Assembly (NCBI GenBank): GCA_964019165.1
Contig: OZ025280.1
Span: 9,294,428-9,358,427, forward strand
Reading direction: 5' to 3'
Length of the DNA stretch: 64,000 bases
From: Mastigias papua
Lineage: Eukaryota > Cnidaria > Scyphozoa > Rhizostomeae > Mastigiidae
The position numbers and the translations under genes are program-made. The notes under the pieces are model-generated. The model did no database searches, was not told where the DNA came from, and worked only from the letters and a program-made list of their open reading frames with translations. Of the stretch, positions 11,816 through 24,441 are shown in pieces; the first letter of the stretch is position 1, and every line of letters starts with the position of its first letter.

Positions 11816-14800
11816 GCCTTAGATTGACACACTTCCACTCAATGTCAAACATACAACAGTATATGCACATGTATGTTGTTATAGCTTGCAATGGGCCTAA
11901 ACTGCATAAGTGAGCAAACACTGACAATACAGCAACCGATACAGATCTAATGGTGATACGATATTATAAATACTCCATTGACAGCAATGATGTGTTTAGA
12001 TTATGGTGTAGAACTATGCAAAACGTTATTATAGTCAATTGTAGCACTTACATATGATAGTCAGGTTTGGTACATGTAAAGCACTTTAAAGCTGTAGTTA
12101 GTGTAAAAACAAAGACTAACGCTCATTTGACTACGAAACATTGTCTTAACTACTGGTATCAGTGTAACTGTAGCTGTTAAAGTCGTTTAGTGCCTTAGAG
12201 TGACACACTTCCACTCAATGTCAAACATACAACAGTATATGCACATGTATGTTGTTATAGCTTGCAATGGGCCTAAACTGCATAAGTGAGCAAACACTGA
12301 CAATACAGCAACCAATACAGATCTAATGGTGATACGATATTATAAATGCTCGATTGACAGCAAAGATGTGTTTAGATTATGGTTTTGAACTATGCAATAT
12401 GTGATTATAGTCAAATGTAGGACTTACATAGTATAGTCAAGTTTGGTACATATAAAGCACTTTACAGCTGTATTTAGTGTAAAAACAACGGCTAACCCTC
12501 ATTTGACTACGACACGTTGTCTAAACTACTGGTATCAGTGTAACTGTAGATGTTAAAGTCGTTTAGAGCCTTAGATTGACACACTTCCACTCAATGTCAA
12601 ACATACAACAGTATATGCACATGTATGTTGTTATAGCTTGCAATGGGCCTAAACTGCATAAGTGAGCAAACACTGACAATACAGCAACCAATACAGATCT
12701 AATAGTGATACGATATTATAAATGCTCCATTGACAGCAAAGATGTGTTTAGATTATGGTTTTGAACTATGCAACACGTTATTATAGTCAAATGTAGCACT
12801 TACTTAATATAGTCAGTTTTGGTACATGTAAAGCACTTTACAGCTGTATTTAGTGTAAAAACAAAGGCTAACCCTCATTTGACTACGAAACATTGTCTAA
12901 ACTACTGGTATCAGTGTAACTGTAGATGTTAAAGTCGTTTAGAGCCTTAGATTGACACACTTCCACTCAATGTCAAACATACAACAGTATATGCACATGT
13001 ATGTTGTTATAGCTTGCAATGGGCCTAAACTGCATAAGTGAGCAAATACTGACAATACAGCAACCAATACAGATCTAATAGTGATACGATATTATAAATG
13101 CTCCATTGACAGCAAAGATGTGTTTAGATTATGGTTTTGAACTATGCAATATGTGATTATAGTCAAATGTAGCACTTACATAGTATAGACAGGTTTGGTA
13201 CATATAAAGCACTTTAAAGCTGTATTTAGTGTACAAAACAAAGGCTAACCCTCATTTGACTACGAAACATTGTCTAAACTAATGGTATCAGTGTAACTGT
13301 AGAATTTAAAGTCGTCTAGTGCCTTAGAGTGACACACTTCCTCTCAATGTCAAACTTACAACAGTATATGCACATGTATGTTGTTATAGCTTGCAATGGG
13401 CCTAAACTGCATAAGTGAGCAAACACTGACAATACAGCAACCAATACAGATCTAATGGTGATACGATATTATAAATGCTCGATTGACAGCAAAGATGTGT
13501 TTAGATTATGGTTTTGAACTATGCAACACGTTATTATAGTCAAATGTAGCACTTACATAGTAATGTCAGTTTTGGTACATGTAAAGCACTTTAAAGCCGT
13601 ATTTAGTGTAAACACAAAGACTAACGCTCATTTGACTACGAAACATTGTCTAAACTACTGGTATCAGTGTAACTGTAGATGTTAAAGTCGTTTAGTGCCT
13701 TAGATTGACACACTTCCACTCAATGTCAAACATACAACAGTATATGCACATGTATGTTGTTATAGCTTGCAATTGGCCTAAACTGCATAAGTGAGCAAAC
13801 ACTGACAATACAGCAACCAATACAGATCTAATGGTGATACGATATTATAAATACTCCATTGACAGCAAAGATGTGTTTAGATTATGGGTTTGAACTATGC
13901 AACACGTTATTATAGTCAAATGTAGCACTTACATAGTATAGTCAGTTTTGGTACATGTAAAGCACTTTAAAGCTGTAGTTAGTGTAAAAACAAAGACTAA
14001 CGCTCATTTGACTACGAAACATTGTCTAAACTACTGGTATCAGTGTAACTGTAGATGTTAAAGTCGTTTAGTGCCTTAGATTGACACACTTCCACTCAAT
14101 GTCAAACATACAACAGTATATGCACATGTATGTTGTTATAGCTTGCAATATGCCTAAACTGCATAGGTGAGCAAACACTGACAATACAGCAACCAATACA
14201 GATCTAATGGTGATACGATATTATAAATGCTCGATTGACAGCAAAGATGTGTTTAGATTATGGTTTTGAACTATGCAATATGTGATTATAGTCAAATGTA
14301 GCACTTCCATAGTATAGACAGGTTTGGTACATATAAAGCACTTTAAAGCTGTATTTAGTGTACAAAACAAAGGCTAACCCTCATTTGACTACGAAACATT
14401 GTCTAAACTACTGGTATCAGTGTAACTGTAGAATTTAAAGTCGTCTAGTGCCTTAGAGTGACACACTTCCACCCAATGTCAAACTTACAACAGTATATGC
14501 ACATGTATGTTGTTATAGCTTGCAATGGGCCTAAACTGCATAAGTGAGCAAACACTGACAATACAGCAACCAATACAGATCTAATGGTGATACGATATTA
14601 TAAATACTCCATTGACAGCAAAGATGTGTTTAGATTATGGGTTTGAACTATGCAACACGTTATTATAGTCAAATGTAGCACTTACATAGTATAGTCAGGT
14701 TTGGTACATATAAAGCACTTTAAAGCTGTATTTAGTGTATAAACAAAGGCTAACCCTCATTTGACTACGAAACATTGTCTAAACTACTGGTATCAGTGTA

Positions 14801-17800
14801 ACTGTAGATGTTAAAGTCGTTTAGAGCCTTAGATTGACACACTTCCACTCAATGTCAAACATACAACAGTATATGCACATGTATGTTGTTATAGCTTGCA
14901 ATGGGCCTAAACTGCATAAGTGAGCAAACACTGACAATACAGCAACCAATACAGATCTAATGGTGATACGATATTATAAATACTCCATTGACAGCAAAGA
15001 TGTGTTTAGATTATGGTTTTGAACTATGCAACACGTTATTATAGTCAAATGTAGCACTTACATAGTATAGTCAGTTTTGGTACATGTAAAGCACTTTAAA
15101 GCTGTATTTAGTGTAAAAACAAAGACTAACGCTCATTTGACTACGAAACATTGTCTAAACTACCGGTATCAGTGTAACTGTAGATGTTAAAGTCGTTTAG
15201 TGCCTTAGATTGACACACTTCCACTCAATGTCAAACTTACAACAGTATATGCACATGTATGTTGTTATAGCTTGCAATTGGCCTAAACTGCATAAGTGAG
15301 CAAACACTGACAATACAGCAACCAATACAGATCTAATGGTGATACGATATTATAAATACTCCATTGACAGCAAAGATGTGTTTAGATTATGGGTTTGAAC
15401 TATGCAACACGTTATTATAGTCAAATGTAGCACTTACATAGTATAGTCAGTTTTGGTACATATAAAGCACTTTAAAGCTGTATTTAGTGTATAAGCAAAG
15501 GCTAACCCTCATTTGACTACGAAACATTGTCTAAACTACTGGTATCAGTGTAACTGTAGATGTTAAAGTCGTTTAGAGCCTTAGATTGACACACTTCCAC
15601 TCACTGTCAAACATACAACAGTATATGCACATGTATGTTGTTATAGCTTGCAATGGGCCTAAACTGCATAAGTGAGCAAACACTGACAATACAGCAACCA
15701 ATACAGATCTAATGGTGATACGATATTATAAATGCTCGATTGACAGCAAAGATGTGTTTAGATTATGGTTTTGAACTATGCAATATGTGATTATAGTCAA
15801 ATGTAGCACTTACATAGTATAGTCAGGTTTGGTACATATAAAGCACTTTAAAGCTGTATTTAGTGTATAAACAAAGGCTAACCCTCATTTGACTACGAAA
15901 CATTGTCTAAACTACTGGTATCAGTGTAACTGTAGATGTTAAAGTCGTTTAGAGCCTTAGATTGACACACTTCCACTCAATGTCAAACATACAACAGTAT
16001 ATGCACATGTATGTTGTTATAGCTTGCAATGGGCCTAAACTGCATAAGTGAGCAAACACTGACAATACAGCAACCAATACAGATCTAATGGTGATACGAT
16101 ATTATAAATGCTCGATTGACAGCAAAGATGTGTTTAGATTATGGTTTTGAACTATGCAATATGTGATTATAGTCAAATGTAGCACTTACATAGTATAGTC
16201 AAGTTTGGTACATATAAAGCACTTTACAGCTGTAATTAGTGTAAAAACAAAGGCTAACCCTCATTTGACTACGAAACATTGTCTAAACTACTGGTATCAG
16301 TGTAACTGTAGATGTTAAAGTCGTTTAGTGCCTTAGATTGACACACTTTCACTCAATGTCAAACTTACAACAGTATATGCACATGTATGTTGTTATAGCT
16401 TGCAATGGGCCTAAACTGCATAAGTGAGCAAACACTGACAATACAGCAACCAATATAGATCTAATGGTGATACGATATTATAAATACTCCATTGACAGCA
16501 AAGATGTGTTTAGATTATGGTTTTGAACTATGCAACACGTTATTATAGTCAAATGTAGCACTTACATAGTATAGTCAGTTTTGGTACATGTAAAGCACTT
16601 TAAAGCTGTATTTAGTGTAAAAACAAAGACTAACGCTCATTTTACTACGAAACATTGTCTAAACTACTGGTATCAGTGTAACTGTAGATGTTAAAGTCGT
16701 TTAGTGCCTTAGATTGACACACTTCCACTCAATGTCAAACATACAACAGTATATGCACATGTATGTTGTTATAGCTTGCAATGGGCCTAAACTGCATAAG
16801 TGAGCAAACACTGACAATACAGCAACCAAGACAGATCTAATGGTGATACGATATTATAAATACTCCATTGACAGCAAAGATGTGTTTAGATTATGGTTTT
16901 GAACTATGCAACACGTTATTATAGTCAAATGTAGCACTTACATAGTATAGTCAGTTTTGGTACATGTAAAGCACTTTAAAGCTGTATTTAGTGTAAAAAC
17001 AAAGACTAACGCTCATTTGACTACGAAACATTGTCTAAACTACTGGTATCAGTGCAACTGTAGATGTTAAAGTCGTTTAGTGCCTTAGATTGACACACTT
17101 CCACTCAATGTCAAACATACAACAGTATATGCACATGTATGTTGTTATAGCTTGCAATGGGCCTAAACTGCATAAGTGAGCAAACACTGACAATACAGCA
17201 ACTAATTCAGATCTAATGGTGATACGATATTATAAATACTCCATTGACAGCAAAGATGTGTTTAGATTATGGTTTTGAACTATGCAACACGTTATTATAG
17301 TCAAATGTAGCACTTACATAGTATAGTCAGTTGTGGTACATGTAAAGCACTTTAAAGCTGTAGTTAGTATAAAAACAAAGACTAACGCTCATTTGACTAC
17401 GAAACATTGTCTAAACTACTGGTATCAGTGTAACTGTAGATGTCAAAGTCGATTAGTGCCTTAGATTGACACACTTCCACTCAATGTCAAACATACAACA
17501 GTATATGCACATGTATGTTGTTATAGCTTGCAATGGGCCTAAACTGCATAAGTGAGCAAACACTGACAATACAGCAACCAATACAGATCTAATGGTGATA
17601 CGATATTATAAATGCTCGATTGACAGCAAAGATGTGTTTAGATTATGGTTTTGAACTATGCAACACGTTATTATAGTCAAATGTAGCACTTATATAGTAT
17701 TGTCAGTTTTGGTACATGTAAAGCACTTTAAAGCTGAAATTAGTGTAAACACAAAGACTAACCCTCATTTGACTACCAAACATTGTCTAAACTACTGGTA

Positions 17801-17981
17801 TCAGTGTAACTGTAGATGTTAAAGTCGTTTAGTGCCTTAGATTGACACACTTCCGCTCAATGTCAAACATACAACAGTATATGCACATGTATGTTGTTAT
17901 AGCTTGCAATGGGCCTAAACTGCATAAGTGAGCAAACACTGACAATACAGCAACCAATACAGATCTAATGGTGATACGATA
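11816..17981 (+). repeat. Nested duplication, copy 2 (left block)
   Basis: This is the second version of 3919-9708, about 16.4 units long. It keeps the extra unit at 15420-15795. Its right end at 17981 is sharp: copy 1 continues with ATAATATAAATGCACG, whereas here the sequence changes to ATTATAAATGCTCG and enters the 7-mer array. At 17208 it reads CAACTAATTC where copy 1 reads CAAATAATTC. Confidence 0.85.
15420..15795 (+). repeat. Extra monomer present only in copy 2 of the nested duplication
   Basis: This unit has private markers ATAAGCAAAGG (about 15492) and CTCACTGTCAAAC (about 15600). It resembles the following unit at 15796 (both have GTACATATAAAG, GTGTATAA and GAGCC) but begins with the AACACGTTATT junction rather than AATATGTGATT. 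It has no counterpart at 7523. It recurs at 42869 and 47758. Confidence 0.85.
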
Positions 17982-20518
17982 TTATAAATGCTCGATTGAC
18001 AGCAAAGATGTGTTTAGATTATGGTTTTGAACTATGCAATATGTGATTATAGTCAAATGTAGCACTTACATAGTATAGTCAAGTTTGGTACATATAAAGC
18101 ACTTTACAGCTGTATTTAGTGTAAAAACAAAGGCTAACCCTCATTTGACTACGAAACATTGTCTAAACTACTGGTATCAGTGTAACTGTAGATGTTAAAG
18201 TCGTTTAGAGCCTTAGATTGACACACTTCCACTCAATGTCAAACATACAACAGTATATGCACATGTATGTTGTTATAGCTTGCAATGGGCCTAAACTGCA
18301 TAAGTGAGCAAACACTGACAATACAGCAACCAATACAGATCTAATGGTGATACGATATTATAAATGCTCGATTGACAGCAAAGATGTGTTTAGATTATGG
18401 TTTTGAACTATGCAACACGTTATTATAGTCAAATGTAGCACTTACATAGTATTGTCAGTGTTTGTACATGTAAGGCACTTTAATGCTGTATTTAGTGTAA
18501 ACACAAAGACTAACCCTCATTTGACTACGAAACATTGTCTAAACTACTGGTATCAGTGTAACTGTAGATGTTAAAGTCGTTTAGAGCCTTAGATTGACAC
18601 ACTTCCACTCAATGTCAAACATACAACAGTATATGCACATGTATGTTGTTATAGCTTGCAATGGGCCTAAACTGCATAAGTGAGCAAACACTGACAATAC
18701 AGCAACCAATACAGATCTAATGGTGATACGATATTTTAAATACTCCATTGACAGCAAAGATGTGTTTAGATTATGGTTTTGAACTATGCAACACGTTATT
18801 ATCGTCAAATGTAGCACTTACATAGTATAGTCAGTTTTGGTACATGTAAAGCACTTTAAAGCTGTAGTTAGTGTAAAAACAAAGACTAACGCTCATTTGA
18901 CTACGAAACATTGTCTAAACTACTGGTATCAGTGTAACTGTAGATGTTAAAGTCGTTTAGAGCCTTAGATTGACACACTTCCACTCAATGTCAAACATAC
19001 AACAGTATATGCACATGTATGTTGTTATAGCTTGCAATGGGCCTATACTGCATAAGTGAGCAAACACTGACAATACAGCAACCAATACAGATCTAATGGT
19101 GATACGATATTATAAATACTCCATTGACAGCAATGATGTGTTTAGATTATGGTTTTGAACTATGCAACACGTTATTATAATCAAATGTAGCACTTACATA
19201 GTATAGTCAGTTTTGGTACATGTAAAGCACTTTAAAGCTGTAGTTAGTGTAAAAACAAAGACTAACGCTCATTTGTCTACGAAACATTGTCTAAACTACT
19301 GGTATCAGTGTAACTGTAGATGTTAAAGTCGTTTAGTGCCTTAGAGTGACACACTTCCACTCAATGTCAAACTTACAACAGTATATGCACATGTATGTTG
19401 TTATAGCTTGCAATGGGCCTAAACTGCATAAGTGAGCAAACACTGACAATACAGCAACCAATACAGATCTAATGGTGATACGATATTATAAATGCTCGAT
19501 TGACAGCAAAGATGTGTTTAGATTATGGTTTTGAACTATGCAACACGTTATTATAGTCAAATGTAGCACTTACATAGTATTGTCAGTTTTGGTACATGTA
19601 AAGCACTTTAAAGCTGTAGTTAGTGTAAAAACAAAGACTAACGCTCATTTGACTACGAAACATTGTCTAAACTACTGGTATCAGTGTAACTGTAGTTGTC
19701 AAAGTCGATTAGTGCCTTAGATTGACACACTTCCACTCAATGTCAAACATACAACAGAATATGCACATGTATGTTGTTATAGCTTGCAGTGGGCCTAAAC
19801 TGCATAAGTGAGCAAACACTGACAATACAGCAACCAATACAGATCTAATGGTGATACGATATTATAAATACTCCATTGACAGCAAAGATGTGTGTAGATT
19901 ATGGTTTTGAACTATGCAACACGTTATTATAGTCAAATGTAGCACTTACATAGTATAGTCAAGTTTGGTACATGTAAAGCACTTTAAAGCTGTAGTTAGT
20001 GTACAAACAAAGACTAACCCTCATTTGACTACGAAACATTGTCTAAACTACTGGTATCAGTGTAACTGTAGATGTTAAAGTCGTTTAGTGCCTTAGATTG
20101 ACACACTTCCACTCAATGTCAAACATACCACAATATATGCACATGTATGTTGTTATAGCTTGCAATGGGCCTAAACTGCATAAGTGAGCAAACACTGACA
20201 ATACAGCAACAAATACAGATCTAATGGTGATACGATATTATACCTCCTCGATTGACGCAAAGATGTGTTTAGATTATGGTTTTGAACTATGCAACACGTT
20301 ATTATAGTCAAATGTAGCACTTACATAGCATAGTCAGTTTTGGTACATGTAAAGCACTTTAAAGCTGTAGTTAGTGTAAAAACAAAGACTAACGCTCATT
20401 TGACTACGAAACATTGTCTAAACTACTGGTATCAGTGTAACTGTAGATGTTAAAGTCATTTAGAGCCTTAGATTGACACACTTCCACTCAATGTCAAACA
20501 TACAACAGTAGATGCACT
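17888..20518 (+). repeat. 7-mer higher-order repeat, unit 1 (2,631 bp)
   Basis: The private marker GTGTTTGTACATGTAAGG near 18449 recurs at 21080 and 23711. TCGTCAAATG at 18802, CCTATACTG near 19042 and the 375-bp unit recur at the same 2,631-bp spacing, which is 7 units minus 1 bp. The left limit is set by the ATGCACTTG variant at 20518, which is normal at 17887. It overlaps the end of the 18-kb block by less than 100 bp because the shared core sequence does not discriminate there. Confidence 0.9.
19932..20306 (+). repeat. 375-bp TATACCTCCTCG monomer, first 7-mer copy
   Basis: Same compound marker as 11283. It is followed by CATAGCATAGTCAG at about 20325, a marker absent after 11283 and 38732 but present after 22563 and 51894. 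The 52-kb copy is therefore closer to the 7-mer lineage in its right part. Confidence 0.88.
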
Positions 20519-23149
20519 TGTATGTTGTTATAGCTTGCAATGGGCCTAAACTGCATAAGTGAGCAAACACTGACAATACAGCAACCAATACAGATCTAAT
20601 GGTGATACGATATTATAAATGCTCGATTGACAGCAAAGATGTGTTTAGATTATGGTTTTGAACTATGCAATATGTGATTATAGTCAAATGTAGCACTTAC
20701 ATAGTATAGTCAAGTTTGGTACATATAAAGCACTTTACAGCTGTATTTAGTGTAAAAACAAAGGCTAACCCTCATTTGACTACGAAACATTGTCTAAACT
20801 ACTGGTATCAGTGTAACTGTAGATGTTAAAGTCGTTTAGAGCCTTAGATTGACACACTTCCACTCAATGTCAAACATACAACAGTATATGCACATGTATG
20901 TTGTTATAGCTTGCAATGGGCCTAAACTGCATAAGTGAGCAAACACTGACAATACAGCAACCAATACAGATCTAATGGTGATACGATATTATAAATGCTC
21001 GATTGACAGCAAAGATGTGTTTAGATTATGGTTTTGAACTATGCAACACGTTATTATAGTCAAATGTAGCACTTACATAGTATTGTCAGTGTTTGTACAT
21101 GTAAGGCACTTTAATGCTGTATTTAGTGTAAACACAAAGACTAACCCTCATTTGACTACGAAACATTGTCTAAACTACTGGTATCAGTGTAACTGTAGAT
21201 GTTAAAGTCGTTTAGAGCCTTAGATTGACACACTTCCACTCAATGTCAAACATACAACAGTATATGCACATGTATGTTGTTATAGCTTGCAATGGGCCTA
21301 AACTGCATAAGTGAGCAAACACTGACAATACAGCAACCAATACAGATCTAATGGTGATACGATATTTTAAATACTCCATTGACAGCAAAGATGTGTTTAG
21401 ATTATGGTTTTGAACTATGCAACACGTTATTATCGTCAAATGTAGCACTTACATAGTATAGTCAGTTTTGGTACATGTAAAGCACTTTAAAGCTGTAGTT
21501 AGTGTAAAAACAAAGACTAACGCTCATTTGACTACGAAACATTGTCTAAACTACTGGTATCAGTGTAACTGTAGATGTTAAAGTCGTTTAGAGCCTTAGA
21601 TTGACACACTTCCACTCAATGTCAAACATACAACAGTATATGCACATGTATGTTGTTATAGCTTGCAATGGGCCTATACTGCATAAGTGAGCAAACACTG
21701 ACAATACAGCAACCAATACAGATCTAATGGTGATACGATATTATAAATACTCCATTGACAGCAATGATGTGTTTAGATTATGGTTTTGAACTATGCAACA
21801 CGTTATTATAATCAAATGTAGCACTTACATAGTATAGTCAGTTTTGGTACATGTAAAGCACTTTAAAGCTGTAGTTAGTGTAAAAACAAAGACTAACGCT
21901 CATTTGTCTACGAAACATTGTCTAAACTACTGGTATCAGTGTAACTGTAGATGTTAAAGTCGTTTAGTGCCTTAGAGTGACACACTTCCACTCAATGTCA
22001 AACTTACAACAGTATATGCACATGTATGTTGTTATAGCTTGCAATGGGCCTAAACTGCATAAGTGAGCAAACACTGACAATACAGCAACCAATACAGATC
22101 TAATGGTGATACGATATTATAAATGCTCGATTGACAGCAAAGATGTGTTTAGATTATGGTTTTGAACTATGCAACACGTTATTATAGTCAAATGTAGCAC
22201 TTACATAGTATTGTCAGTTTTGGTACATGTAAAGCACTTTAAAGCTGTAGTTAGTGTAAAAACAAAGACTAACGCTCATTTGACTACGAAACATTGTCTA
22301 AACTACTGGTATCAGTGTAACTGTAGTTGTCAAAGTCGATTAGTGCCTTAGATTGACACACTTCCACTCAATGTCAAACATACAACAGAATATGCACATG
22401 TATGTTGTTATAGCTTGCAGTGGGCCTAAACTGCATAAGTGAGCAAACACTGACAATACAGCAACCAATACAGATCTAATGGTGATACGATATTATAAAT
22501 ACTCCATTGACAGCAAAGATGTGTGTAGATTATGGTTTTGAACTATGCAACACGTTATTATAGTCAAATGTAGCACTTACATAGTATAGTCAAGTTTGGT
22601 ACATGTAAAGCACTTTAAAGCTGTAGTTAGTGTACAAACAAAGACTAACCCTCATTTGACTACGAAACATTGTCTAAACTACTGGTATCAGTGTAACTGT
22701 AGATGTTAAAGTCGTTTAGTGCCTTAGATTGACACACTTCCACTCAATGTCAAACATACCACAATATATGCACATGTATGTTGTTATAGCTTGCAATGGG
22801 CCTAAACTGCATAAGTGAGCAAACACTGACAATACAGCAACAAATACAGATCTAATGGTGATACGATATTATACCTCCTCGATTGACGCAAAGATGTGTT
22901 TAGATTATGGTTTTGAACTATGCAACACGTTATTATAGTCAAATGTAGCACTTACATAGCATAGTCAGTTTTGGTACATGTAAAGCACTTTAAAGCTGTA
23001 GTTAGTGTAAAAACAAAGACTAACGCTCATTTGACTACGAAACATTGTCTAAACTACTGGTATCAGTGTAACTGTAGATGTTAAAGTCATTTAGAGCCTT
23101 AGATTGACACACTTCCACTCAATGTCAAACATACAACAGTAGATGCACT
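20519..23149 (+). repeat. 7-mer higher-order repeat, unit 2 (2,631 bp)
   Basis: Full second copy. I noticed no differences from unit 1 at the markers followed, including ATCAAATG at the start of the unit at 21811 and TTTGTCTACG near 21903. Such close agreement between adjacent higher-order units indicates recent amplification. Confidence 0.9.
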
Positions 23150-24441
23150 TGTATGTTGTTATAGCTTGCAATGGGCCTAAACTGCATAAGTGAGCAAACA
23201 CTGACAATACAGCAACCAATACAGATCTAATGGTGATACGATATTATAAATGCTCGATTGACAGCAAAGATGTGTTTAGATTATGGTTTTGAACTATGCA
23301 ATATGTGATTATAGTCAAATGTAGCACTTACATAGTATAGTCAAGTTTGGTACATATAAAGCACTTTACAGCTGTATTTAGTGTAAAAACAAAGGCTAAC
23401 CCTCATTTGACTACGAAACATTGTCTAAACTACTGGTATCAGTGTAACTGTAGATGTTAAAGTCGTTTAGAGCCTTAGATTGACACACTTCCACTCAATG
23501 TCAAACATACAACAGTATATGCACATGTATGTTGTTATAGCTTGCAATGGGCCTAAACTGCATAAGTGAGCAAACACTGACAATACAGCAACCAATACAG
23601 ATCTAATGGTGATACGATATTATAAATGCTCGATTGACAGCAAAGATGTGTTTAGATTATGGTTTTGAACTATGCAACACGTTATTATAGTCAAATGTAG
23701 CACTTACATAGTATTGTCAGTGTTTGTACATGTAAGGCACTTTAATGCTGTATTTAGTGTAAACACAAAGACTAACCCTCATTTGACTACGAAACATTGT
23801 CTAAACTACTGGTATCAGTGTAACTGTAGATGTTAAAGTCGTTTAGAGCCTTAGATTGACACACTTCCACTCAATGTCAAACATACAACAGTATATGCAC
23901 ATGTATGTTGTTATAGCTTGCAATGGGCCTAAACTGCATAAGTGAGCAAACACTGACAATACAGCAACCAATACAGATCTAATGGTGATACGATATTTTA
24001 AATACTCCATTGACAGCAAAGATGTGTTTAGATTATGGTTTTGAACTATGCAACACGTTATTATCGTCAAATGTAGCACTTACATAGTATAGTCAGTTTT
24101 GGTACATGTAAAGCACTTTAAAGCTGTAGTTAGTGTAAAAACAAAGACTAACGCTCATTTGACTACGAAACATTGTCTAAACTACTGGTATCAGTGTAAC
24201 TGTAGATGTTAAAGTCGTTTAGAGCCTTAGATTGACACACTTCCACTCAATGTCAAACATACAACAGTATATGCACATGTATGTTGTTATAGCTTGCAAT
24301 GGGCCTATACTGCATAAGTGAGCAAACACTGACAATACAGCAACCAATACAGATCTAATGGTGATACGATATTATAAATACTCCATTGACAGCAATGATG
24401 TGTTTAGATTATGGTTTTGAACTATGCAACACGTTATTATA
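23150..24441 (+). repeat. 7-mer higher-order repeat, partial unit 3 (1,292 bp)
   Basis: The third copy stops after about 3.4 units. At 24442 the sequence reads GTCAAATG where the repeat predicts ATCAAATG, and the following units are of a different type. Confidence 0.87.

Larger units (their letters stand above)
1..17981 (+). repeat. Left copy of ~18-kb intra-array duplication
   Basis: Every private marker I followed here reappears 27,449 bp downstream. Examples are TTTATAGCTG at 429 and 27878, CATTCTCTAAAC at 3112 and 30561, the GATTGACTGC variant near 3702 and 31151, ACCGG near 7264 and 34713, CAAATAATTC near 8927 and 36376, and ATAAGCAAAG near 15492 and 42941. The match ends at 17982 (T here, A at 45431). 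It begins at or before the window edge, so the true length is a minimum. One internal substitution was noticed: A at 17369 against G at 44818. The block contains 47 full units and part of the next. Confidence 0.9.

Noticed and set aside
19538..19720. 60-codon ATG-started open frame on the plus strand, repeated at 22169
   Set aside because: It spans a unit junction and exists only because of variants such as TGTAGTTGTCAAAG. The second copy is explained by the 7-mer repeat. Neighbouring units have stops in the same frame.
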